From assembly GCA_010094045.1 (NCBI GenBank), contig ML986641.1, forward strand, positions 62,001 through 126,000: 64,000 nt of DNA, written 5' to 3'. This document shows, piece by piece, positions 42,301 to 52,794 of this stretch. A model generated the notes under the pieces. That model was not told the DNA's origin and ran no database searches. It worked only from the letters and a program-made list of their open reading frames with translations. Within the stretch, counting starts at the first letter, position 1. Every line of letters starts with the position of its first letter. Origin of the DNA: Lojkania enalia. Lineage: Eukaryota > Ascomycota > Dothideomycetes > Pleosporales. Both the position numbers and the translations under genes were made by a program.

Positions 42301-44491
42301 ACCCACACTTCCGTTCGCATCCATCTCTACCTAGTTTCACACACATTTTCCAATATTCTTAATCTTATTCACAATTCCAGCTAACATCACGAACTATCCT
42401 TCTCAAACCCCAGCCGTAAACCACCCGTAATCCACATAGCACAACCCACACCTCCCCACTCCACAACCCCAACAAACAACACCCCCATCCGATCAACACG
42501 CCCCCTCTCCCTCTCATTCTCTTACCCCAATCCTCAACGATATCAAAACGAGCCCCCAAACCCACTAGCTCAATATCACAAGAAAACATGATGAAGAGCT
42601 GGATAGGAAGGTCACTACGCACTAGCCTCCCACGCCCACAAGCCCTCGATATTAAAAAACAACCAGGCTCGCTAGTTGGGCACCGATCATCATCAGCACG
42701 GTTAAGCGAGGAAAGCAGTAGTGGATGGACGTGGAGCTGGATTTGCTGCTGCGTTCGAAAGCTTGACCAGCGGACTCGCTCACCCCTCCCCTTCGCAGTG
42801 GACATGGCCCCCTCGTGCATGGCATGGCATGGCATGGCAGCGCAGCGCATCGCCTGCATATCCTCCGAATCGATAGTCTGGCGCGCAATTCTAGATAGCT
42901 CTAGAAAAGCCAATACAGCGCCGGGCATCGAATCGAACGGTCGTAGAGCCAGGTCCCCCGCTCCCGTGCACCCGCACCGTTTTTCGATTGCGTTAGCTTA
43001 GGAAACCTTCTCGAAGCCCGAGACGAGGGACGAGAAGGAGGCGCACTCGTAGCCGAAGCAAGCCGAAGGAAGATTCTTCGCACCTTCCATTGCAGATTCG
43101 ATGATCCGGCGCCAAAAGAAAGAAAAAATTAAACTGCCGCAGCCCGCTATCAATCATCTGGACATCATGCGCTACTGGACTAGAGCATCACACAAAGCGA
43201 AGAAAAACAGGGCGAATTCTTGGGACACACAAGGCATAGCCGTGCCTGCCTTGCTCGCGCATGTCGTCGGCTCTTAGACAGAGACGGATAGCGCATAGAT
43301 CACGCATCTGTCAGACCTAATTCGATATACGAGTACGTGGGCAGGCCACCTCGATCCGGTCTCACAGCGCGCGTACACTACAGACATCACCACGCACAGA
43401 CTGATGACGCTGGAGGCCTCCGTCCGCCGGCATTCACCTGATTATCGATAGATAGATAGATAAACAGCTCACGCACGTCCATACATTGACCCGTCTTACA
43501 TACTCCATTGGGGACCACGCACCCAACCATTGCCTTAACCGCATCTATGAATCCAGAAAACGAGAACGGGTCTGGCTAGCCCAATAACGCACACACACAT
43601 TTCGACTCTTCACCCCCCCCGTCACTAGTCCGTGACCCGCAACAGCCGCAGGGAAAAAAAAAAAAAAAAAGGCAGGAGCCTTCTAGAAGGCTTCCATCGT
43701 ATCGTATCTATGTACGGTGTCGAACAAGGAAACGGAAAATCGCCGAATGCAATAATCACGCGCCATAGACTCTTGCTCTGCCCTTTTTCTTTTTCTTTTT
43801 TTTATTTGCCGACTCTTGCTTGCTTGCGAGCCAGAGTTCGTGTTTTGTTTCCCGCTGGGTTTATGTGCGGAGATGCTCCTTCTGTGGCTCCGCGGTTTTA
43901 CCTTGTCTAGCAGTGGGCAGGACGGATGGATGGATGGAGGAGTTGGTGAGATGAGATGGTGCGCGTCGAATGTTCCACGCAGAATTCTAGCGCGTGTAGG
44001 GTAGGCGAGAATGGTTGAAGGGCATGCATATGCGGTCTGTCACGCGGCTAGCTTTGTCTGGAGGACAAGTCCTCACTTATTCACATATATGCGTATGTTT
44101 TCTACGGAGTATATGCCAGCTTGAAGCATGCTTTGCGGTGAGGGATGCTGGGTGGGTGTTGGAATGGAGTGGGCTGAGGGGCTGGTTTAAGGGGGGATGG
44201 AAGGAATGGTAGAGAGGGCATGAAGATATCAACTAGCGGGTTCAAAGCGGGCTCGCTGTTCAGCGGTGGAGCGCGGATGGGGATTGGATTATTGGCTGGT
44301 AGCGGAGGCGCTAGGAGGTTGTGATGGGCTGGGATGGAGTGCGCGCTCGTGTGCGACGGTTTGTGATTCGGAGCGGGGTCGGCGGGTGGCCTATGTAGGT
44401 AGTTAGGCGATATGCTCATGACCAACACTATCTGGAGTTAGGCAACCCAGCCCAGCGAAGCGGCCATTTGAAGCTAGAAAAAAAAAAAAAA
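42301..44491. other. Gene-free stretch before assembly gap
   Basis: Composition changes back to GC-rich after 42360. Contains a short (GCATG)n array at about 42818-42838, GATA-type repeats (43450-43461), a C-run near 43612, an A-run of about 18 at 43653-43670 and the A-run at 44478-44491 that ends at the gap. Open frames at 42365-42928 (minus) and 42588-43001 (plus) overlap each other and look like composition artefacts. Confidence 0.4.
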
Positions 44492-44631
44492 NNNNNNNNN
44501 NNNNNNNNNNNNNNNNNNNNNNNNNNNNNNNNNNNNNNNNNNNNNNNNNNNNNNNNNNNNNNNNNNNNNNNNNNNNNNNNNNNNNNNNNNNNNNNNNNNN
44601 NNNNNNNNNNNNNNNNNNNNNNNNNNNNNNN
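44492..44631. other. Assembly gap (140 N)
   Basis: A block of N follows directly on a poly(A) run, so the assembly or sequencing failed at a homopolymer. The true distance is unknown. The UVE1 gene end lies only 73 bases beyond it and is not affected. Confidence 0.98.
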
Positions 44632-44703
44632 ATCGCATGATAACGGTGGTATATTCTACACTTGTATGAGTGGTACGGTGTGTGCGTGTTCATAGCCTAG
44701 AAC

Positions 44704-47318
44704 CTAGATACTTATCTCGTCCGCCTCTTCATTGTAGCTCACTCTCCCGACTCTCTCCGACCTCGTTCTGGTCGGTGCAGGAGGCATAGCTTTGGGTCCC
44801 GTAGGCACAATCTCCTCATCTTCGTCGCCAAGGTCGCCGAGCGAGGATTCATCGCCCTCGTGAGACGGCGACGGTGTTGGAGCGGCATTCGGTGGTGCTT
44901 TCCTCTTCGTTGACCTGGCTACTCCCTTCGTAATAGACTTCTTGGTGGGAGGTTGGGCGTCTTCGACCCCGTTGATTTCACCTTCTACATCTTCTGCAGC
45001 TACAGTAGTCTTCCTCTTCTTCTTTGCGGGGGTAGCCTCCCCCTCATTCTTCTTCTTGACCACTCTCTTCGGAGGCCGAAGCCACTCCTCCATTCCTGGT
45101 GGCCAGTATACTCTTCTCTCAGGCCCGCCCATACTGAGCTCTTCCTCTGCTAGCATGGGCGGTATAGGATCCCCTTTCTCGACATCCTCAATCTTCTCGT
45201 CAAATTCGTCCAGCTCGTCTACTTTCTTCTTCCCTTTCTTGGCAGCTTTCTTTGGGTTCGGCTTGATGGGCTTGTACTCATCCTGCCGCACGTGAGGTAT
45301 GATATCGTTGAACAAATCAAACCCAGGAAGCTTGAAGATTCTCATGAGCTCGAAGACCGCTTGCTCCTTGTCTTTTGCTTCAATCATTAGATCCATAGTC
45401 TGCGGGCAAGGAGGTAGGGTCATGACTCGCGGAGAATGTTTCCTTCGAGCCTTGTTTGTGATAGCGCCCGGACACGGCTCGGAGTAGTGCATTTTTGGCG
45501 TAATGCCTTTCTTTTCCCATGTCTCTATGATTGAAGGGAAAAGTTCTACTATATCTTTTGTGCCCTCTCTAATCTTTGATGAATCAAATATAATGTTATT
45601 ATGATGGAAATCTAGGACAAAGGGAATGTTAAGCTCCTGGCAGAGTGGCAGGAGCTCATGGACAGACCACACGACGTCGTCATTCTCAAGTACAAGTCGG
45701 TTCTTGACCGATTGCGGCAATCTCGCGTAGTTCTCGCGGAATCGATCGAGCGTAGCAGGCTTATCACCAAAGGCGCCGCCAAGATGGAGAATCACAACCG
45801 CATCTCGGTCTTGCTGAGGTGGAAGCTTGAGGAGTGATAGCATTTCATCATGGTACTCGAGATCTCGAATTGCTGCATCGATCACTTGTTGGCGCGGCGA
45901 ACCGAGCTGAGTGAACTGCCCTGGGTGCATGGTAACCCTATGGCCTAACTCAGCAGCTACTTTGCCTACCTCTTGAAGGGCCTCGGCTGCAAAGGGCGCA
46001 AGCTTGTATCCATAAACGTCGTGGCTTGCGAAGGGGAACATCTCGCTGCTCAATCTCATGAATTTGATCCCGTATTTGTCATTCCACTTTAGCATCTTGA
46101 TCACATCACGCGCATTCGCAAGGCCCAGCTCTTCCACATACTTTTGGCCCCTCGCAACATCGGCAGGCTGGTCTTTATCCGGTCGGTTCTTTGTTGGGTG
46201 TTCCGGCTGAGTGGGGTCTTTTAGTGGATGTCGATGCTCTAGGATAGATGCAATGCGACAGGTGCGGGAGCTGAACACGGGTGGATTGGCGCTACGCAGA
46301 TATGTGTTGAGACATGCCTACATACAGAGAAAGAAGCAGCGATTAGCTTGATGTGCAGCGTAGTGCTTGAGGACCAGGCCGGCGGGAGACCTACGTATCC
46401 TAGCCGTCCTTTCCAGGGCAAGGGGAGGAAGTCAGAGTTGGCCGGCGGCGGCCTGGACAATGCTTCCTTAATCTGCTCTTCCTCGTCTTCGTTCGCATGT
46501 TCCGGGTCCTCGTGAACTTCAGGATCGACCATCACCCCCACGTTCTCTTCATTATTAGCACGTCCAGTCGCCCGAGGAACATCCCTAACGGCTGCACTGA
46601 TGCTCTCCGCATTGTCCAATTTCACATGCTGGGGGGTAGCCTTATTTCTCCTGTTCCTACCAGGTCGGCGGCTGGGTAGATCACCCGCTGTGGTCTCAGA
46701 AGTCGGCCCGTCTGCTGTGGATGTTGTGGTGGTGCGATTTCTAGCACCGCCCCCCTCCATACTCGCCCTATGTCCTTGCCTATCAGAACCCTGTTTTTGT
46801 CTGAGATGTCCTGCAGGAGCCACTTCGCTCTCGGCCGTGGTTGCATATGCAGCTTCGCTTGTAGTGGTGGAGTGTGCATCTGGGCTAGCATTGAGATTGC
46901 TCCCCGTACCACAGCTAGGCCTTTCGTTTCCGGGTTTCAGAGGATCGACTCCCGTGTCGTTGCCACCATCCGGCGAGGCCCGCGACGCAGCGATTCCGTT
47001 GAGTATGCCTAGGTTGGCACTGGGATTGGTCCTGGCGGAATTCCCCCCGCGAGATGGCTGACGCCGCGGCGGCTTGGGGTCTTGTCCTGCAACATTTGCC
47101 GCGAGAGGAATCTCTGAGCGGCGGCTCCGGGGGAGGTGTGGGATGGGGTAGGACGCTGACACGGCGGCGGCTGCTGTTGACCGTTTGCGCTTAGCCATGA
47201 CCGGTGAACTTTCGGGGTACGAGAGATGGATATGGTACAATGCCGATGAGGCTCGTTCGAAGTCTCGGAGTGCGAGTACGACGCGGTGGCGGGGGGATGG
47301 AGCAACAAAGCGTATCAT
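44704..47318 (-). CDS. UVE1: UV-damage endonuclease UVE1/UvdE
   Basis: ATP-independent endonuclease that nicks DNA just 5' of UV photoproducts and other lesions. Two exons on the minus strand, 47318-46395 and 46317-44704, with a 77-nt intron; 845 residues from the first ATG. The UvdE TIM-barrel domain runs from about residue 345 to 670, with metal-site residues in VTMHPGQFTQ (His439), ILHLGGAFGD (His486), LVLENDD (Glu519) and VLDFHHNN (Asp544, His546). The start at 47318 adds 40 residues rich in Arg and Ser with few acids (MIRFVAPSPRHRVVLALRDF), which looks like a mitochondrial presequence; a second ATG (MAKRKRS, 47198) would give a nuclear form. Residues 41-300 and the last 180 are low-complexity and basic/acidic. 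Closest known are Neurospora mus-18 and fission-yeast uve1. Confidence 0.95.
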
Positions 47319-50168
47319 AAATGTCCGAAATCAGGTACCGCGGGCGTCTATTGTTAGCAAAGGAGAACGGACAGCCCCAGAAGGCCTGCAACGTAGTCGT
47401 TGCGGCGCCATGGCGGATGACTAAGGCGCTGTGGACGTCGCCAAAGCTATGATGGAATCGATTTGGTGGCCAACGGGCTCTGGTGGCCGACGGCGATGGC
47501 TCTTCCAACTCTGGAGTGTGGAGGCGCTCGCCATTGTCGTCATGGCGGACGGTTCGCGCATCGGATCGCCAGCCTCTTAGCGCGATCGTGCTAGCGTCGG
47601 CGCCCCTGCAGCACAGTGACGATCGCTGGCCATGGCAAAGCGAGATGGGGGGTTGCCTGGAAACCGAGGCATCCACCCCATCTCCCATCCTATTCACTGC
47701 CCTTTCCGCGTACGGCATCTGCTTCCGGCGCCACCGTGAGGGGTGTGGCCGACGGCGAATTTCGACGGCTACTTCGCGAAAACCCCCCTCAGATGTGCGC
47801 TGTCAAAGCGGCAGCCACATGCAAAGCGGAGATGAGCTGTCGCAATGCGTGAACGGCGCTTTCACCAGCCACTTGATGCTGCCCGCCTCATTCATCCTCT
47901 AGGCACCACCACTTGGAGACAGAGGGCCATCGTGCGTCACGCTTTTACGTGCACGCAACCATCGCCCAACCATCGCATGAGCATGGAGAATCGATGAGGG
48001 CCGCCCGGGCGCGGCAATATAGCTGCTCGCTGCACTGGGTATCGCATCCTGTCCTGCATTGCGCGAAGCCCATACCACAGGCTCCAACGAGCATTCCACA
48101 CCCAAGGAGAGCTCCAAAGCTTTCCATGTAGGTACCGGGGCGGTTCCTACATGTGCAGAGTGCTGCAGAGGGCCGCTAGCCATGGCGCATGCAAAACAGC
48201 CTACGTACACTCCAAGCTGTGCTTCGCTGTACTTAGCCGCTATCCGCACGGCCATTCACATGTACAGAGTACCTTAAAAATGGTATACTAGGGGAAACCC
48301 GCTTGCCTAGGCGGCGCGAGAGAATGATGCTCGCGAGATGTGATTGGTGCCAGTGGCCTGGTACCCCATGATTCGTCCGGGCTGCTGACCAAAATCGCCT
48401 ACATACCGTACTTTGACAACTGCGCGCTCTAGCTTCTCGTCGACCACGACGCGTCGGAGATTGAAAATGCGCTTTTCATTCATGCGGCGGTGTGTGGTAA
48501 AGAAAAGAAGAGGCTGAGGCTCCTCGATACTCGGCTTCGAATATTTTCCAGTCGTGCTTGCTCGTGCGATCAGCATCAGTAATCCAAAATGAGAAGAGAT
48601 GACCTGTGCGGGCGTGGGGTAACCGTCCGCGCACCACTCCGTATCGCTGCTCTACGGTCCAGTATCTCTCTCATCACCCTATCGTCCAGCATACAGACCG
48701 TTGCTGTCGGCGAGCAGGGCTCAACGAGGAGTGCCTTGCCTGTTCCCCGCAAAGGCACCTAGCTGAACGCTGCGTCGTGGCACGGAGCGAAAAAAGGACA
48801 GCGAGAAAAGAGTAACCAGAGTCAAGAGAGAGAGAGACATGGACATGCGGCCGCAACCATGGCGGGCAAACATTCCGCAACCAGACCGGCAACATGTCAC
48901 TGCAGTGCCCAGTTCGGCCGGCCGTCTTTGCAGCCCTGTTCCTTGTAGCTGATCGAACGGCGATCACGCCCTCTTCAGTTAACAATAGTCGGGGCCCTGA
49001 AAAGAGGAGGAAAAAAAAAAAGAAAAGGTGCCTGCGTTGAAACATCTGCCTTTGCCCCGTTATTCCAATGATCCAAGCTTGCTAGACTATAGCATCGAAA
49101 CGTTAATAATCAGGATGCTATTCCGCACCTAAAATGAGGACGTGCGCCTGCGCCAGCAAGAGAAAAAGGCTATCCCAGGAATATCTCATCCCGACTCCCG
49201 ACGCCCGATACGAGCCTCAACGCTCATCGCCGGCGTCCCCGAACAGCCAAAAACCCCGCGTCAGAACTGTAAATCCAACACCAAGCGGTACCCGTCCGGG
49301 CAGCCAACCATGCAAGTCCAGAGCACGAGGGTCTAGAGGTCGTGAAACTATGGCACCTTGCAAGCTTGTTCCCTTGACCGTAGTCGCGGTGGCTCCTTGG
49401 GCCGCCCGGGAGCGATCAGCAGGCGTCAGTGGCGCGAAGGAGGTGTGTTGGCGCTCCCTAGACTTGACTGGCGGTCGCAGATGAGGTCGCGGTTCTGGTC
49501 TTGTGTGCTTGAGTGCCAAAGGAGCTTCGCCATGTGAACGTGGCCTTCATTTGCTTAGGGCGAACTACTGTAAGTGGTGACCGATTCGGATATTGTAGTG
49601 GACATTCTAGAGTGCCGCGCCGCCCACCGGTCAAGTGGCATTGTGAGAATGATTCCCTTGTGCATCCACACTGTTGGGCTCGTCGTTGTCTTGTGTGAGA
49701 AAATAACGCCTTGCCATCCAATACCCACCCGCTGCCCGTGTTCACATGACGGTAATAAGACCGGCAATATTGATGAAGTGGTCAGCATTGCAAATTCAAA
49801 GTCACAGGTACCTATAGGTGAGATTTTGAATTTCGGAGGAGAGAGATCCATGAGCTCTCATTTCATCCATTCGTAAACTGCGTGCCAGTAGTACAAAACG
49901 CTCGAGGTACGTAATCCATGTACCTATGCCAACAACAAAGTTAAATATTCAACATGCGAGACAACATCCAAAAGGCCCCAACCCATTGCCCTTTTCATAA
50001 TCCATGTATCAGTTCCCAAACATGCCAAAAGTGTAGAGGCTCGCATAACCATGAAAAAGCCGAATGGCGTTTTCCCAACCAATGCAAACCCAGACATACC
50101 CCATTAAGCATCAACTCTGAACCAATCGCTCGTTTCTAACGCCTCGCATGCTAGATGGCGCAAGCTCG
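47319..50168. other. Long gene-free stretch upstream of UVE1
   Basis: 2.85 kb between the UVE1 start and the 3' end of the Zn2Cys6 gene. GC-rich until about 48500. Apart from the doubtful frame at 48307-48576 I see only composition-driven open frames. A short GA repeat (48820-48838) and an A-rich run near 49011 are present. Confidence 0.4.
48307..48576 (-). CDS. Doubtful small open frame
   Basis: 89 codons; the central part KRIFNLRRVVVDEKLERAVVKVRYVGDF looks like alternating beta-strands and is more natural than neighbouring frames. No family recognised, no splice partner found. Could be a relic or a small gene. Confidence 0.25.
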   Translation of the reverse strand: MLIARASTTGKYSKPSIEEPQPLLFFTTHRRMNEKRIFNLRRVVVDEKLERAVVKVRYVGDFGQQPGRIMGYQATGTNHISRASFSRAA

Positions 50169-52794
50169 TCAGATCATAATGTATTCTCCATCCATACGAT
50201 TCATTGCTTTTCTCCACCTGAACGCCTGATGCTGTGTACCAAAAAACCCCTGTTCGCGAGGCTGTGCCTCCCCCTCCTTATCCTCGTGCCAGACCTTCTC
50301 CAAGACTTCCAGGCTGCTAAGATTGTTGAAAAACCCGCTTTCACGTTGGATCTCGACGCACCTCTGTCGTACGATGGCGCGGTGCTCTAGATCGACACAT
50401 TCTGTCCCTATGATAAACAGCGGCCAAAGCACGAACTTGTTGACACAACTCGTGATGCTAATCTGGGAAATGTGAAAGAGACCTTGCGTAACCAAGTTTT
50501 GAAAATTAAGGGCTCTAGATGGCGGTGTCGGGTGCGCAAGTCGTTCAATGTAGAGCAGCGCAGCATACCGGAAGCTCTCACTAATGTGGAGCAAATCGGC
50601 CTGCGCTAGGGACAAGCCCTGCTCGGAGGATGCGGCACCGAATGAGTCTGCAGGCACTGTACTAGATGTATCAAATTCCCAATCCTGCAGGCGGGTTCGA
50701 ATGTCATTCCATTCGGTCCAGAACAAGGCATTCCGGTCATCCATTGTAGGAGTGAGTGGGCTTGGCGATCCATACACAGGAGTTCCCCAGCCGTTACCGT
50801 CGATATTCCGGAAATTGAACGAATAAAAGTCCCTTTGGCGTTTCGGTTGTGGCGATGCACGAGGTGTAGCATTGCTTGGCCGGACGGGGCGGTTCTGGCT
50901 TAGTAGATTCAGCCTTCCGAGCCTAGCGATCAGCTTGAATAGTCGTCCTTCGCAGCCAGCAAGGTGTTCTAGTGCGCCCAAGTTTGCAGTGAGATTCATC
51001 ATATCTAGGGAGTCGCCCTGGACTTCAGTCTCTCGATCATTAACCGCACTCGTCATTACGTCAAACCAAGTGAAGAAAAGCTCAATCCAGCCAAGGAAAC
51101 TCGACTGTACGGCCCTGTCCCGCATACTAAGTAGCTTCTGTACTCCAGCAAGCTGAGTCTTGAACTTTGTGAATCCAGAGTCGCATACATGGAAAAGACA
51201 AAGAATAAGAAGGGTGGCGAGAACAGAGTCATCCTTAGCACCATGGGGGTTCGCAAGCTGCATGTTGAGGAACGCAATCGAGTTCGTCTTGTAACGCTTC
51301 TCTTCATTAGATGGTTCGCCTTGCATTTCCCGTAGTTCCTGAGCGGTCATTTCGGAGAAGGCGTGGTCCGGCAAGAGCCGGCAATCGTGCGGAAGACTAA
51401 GCCGTCGGCCTTCAATGCCACCACGCATTCGCATGTTGTTGGTTGCAAGTGCGGCAATGGCATTTTGAAGGCCCTCGCTCCGCATTGCTAGGTGCATTAT
51501 GTGCATGCGGTAAGGGTTTGAAGGCGAGTCAAAAGCTACCAGTCTGCGAGTGGGTTAGATTGTGACCTCCCCAGCGCATCTGGTAAACTCACACCGGGCA
51601 TATAAATCTGTCGTAGTAATCCAGCAGGGATTGCATCCGCGGGGAAAGGTGCGAAGCGATGAACAGATTCTGAGGAATGGAAGTAGTGAGCGGGGGCTCA
51701 TGTGAAGGGGTCACACCAGAACCAATGGAAGACATACCCTCCGTGGGCAGATAGGCAAAGCCTGGCTGAGATAACCCATGAACACTTGAACTCATTTCTC
51801 CTTCAATAAAAACATCCGGAAAAACTGACGGGCCCATGCCCTGCCCTGAACTGACTTCTGCGAAATCTTGCACGCTCTGATCAGAGCTAATGCTAGAACT
51901 CACATCGTCGGCGATAGGGAACGAGCGAGGGGCTTCTGAATACTGAAGATGCTCTGCCGAACTCATAGGGGTTTGATCATGAAAGACGAGAGAATGATAT
52001 TGAGGAACAGAAGACTCTGCAAAAGGAAAATCGTCAGGAGTGTGAGGAAATTCGCCGGGAGAAGGAAAGTCGCTGTCGCTATATGTGCCAAGCGAAGCTG
52101 AAGATGCCGACAGGCCTCCATCATCAAAGGAGGGGACAGCAAGGGAAGTATGAAGTCGCTGAAGAGGACCCCGGTGGAGGTGAGGTCGCCTCAATTTGGA
52201 TGAATGCGGGTGAAATGGATCCACGTGCTCCCCATAACCAGGGACAGTAAAACCCATGGGTGTGGTGGGAGACGGAATTGGAATTGGACTCGTGTGGCCG
52301 AGATGAAGGTACTCCTGAGGAGCAGAGTACATGCCCGGGCTTGTAGGGCTGGTAGGAGAGTGAACGCCATAATCGACGCTTCCACGAGTCTCGAGTTTGG
52401 TAGGAGCCTGCTGGTTGGCAGAAGAGGGAGACGCAGAGACTGAGGTTGTTGAGTTCTGGGTATTGGACTCGCGGGTAGCGGCAGTAGTTTGCGTAGGTGA
52501 TTTGGCTACGGGCAAAGACATGCCGCGAAGCTTTCCACGACTGGCGACTCCCACTCCCCAGGTCAGCGTGGTGCGGTATCCAGAGCATTCCTTTCCCATT
52601 TCGATGCATTGTCCACAGTACGGTCGACGGCGATCACACTTTATTTGACGCTTCCTACACGCAAAGCAATCTTCACTCGCGCCTGTGGCGGGGGCTCTCC
52701 TTCTCCGCTTCCTGGGAGCGGCAGAGGCATTGTTGGTGGTGTTTTCCGGCTTCTGGGCCTCAGTGGCCTGGGTGGCGGATGACGACATGGCCAT
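50169..52794 (-). CDS. Zn2Cys6 transcription factor with Fungal_trans_2-type domain
   Basis: Two exons on the minus strand, 52794-51593 and 51543-50169, with a 49-nt intron; 858 residues. The binuclear zinc cluster is complete: Cys43, 46, 53, 60, 63, 70 (C-x2-C-x6-C-x6-C-x2-C-x6-C), preceded by a basic stretch RKRRRRAP. A conserved-looking segment LTWGVGVASRGKLRGMSLPV follows at about 76-95. Residues 95-380 are Ser/Pro/Thr-rich and likely hold activation regions. From about 385 (RMQSLLDYYDRFICPVLVAF) to the end the pattern matches the Fungal_trans_2 regulatory domain (HLAMRSEGLQNAIAALATNN, SVLATLLILCLFHVCDSG, FVLWPLFIIGTECV). Nuclear regulator; targets unknown. The neighbourhood has no metabolic cluster to suggest one. 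Confidence 0.92.

Noticed and set aside
42280..42335. Possible tRNA (TAGCTCAGT and GTTCGCATC)
   Set aside because: The two boxes are only about 30 bases apart, too close for a tRNA, and no cloverleaf forms.
42365..43001. Overlapping open frames of 187 and 137 codons on opposite strands
   Set aside because: Both arise from GC-rich low-complexity sequence and show no domain or splice logic.
47191..47718. 175-codon minus-strand frame overlapping the UVE1 start
   Set aside because: Runs out of frame through the start of UVE1 and has no recognisable features.
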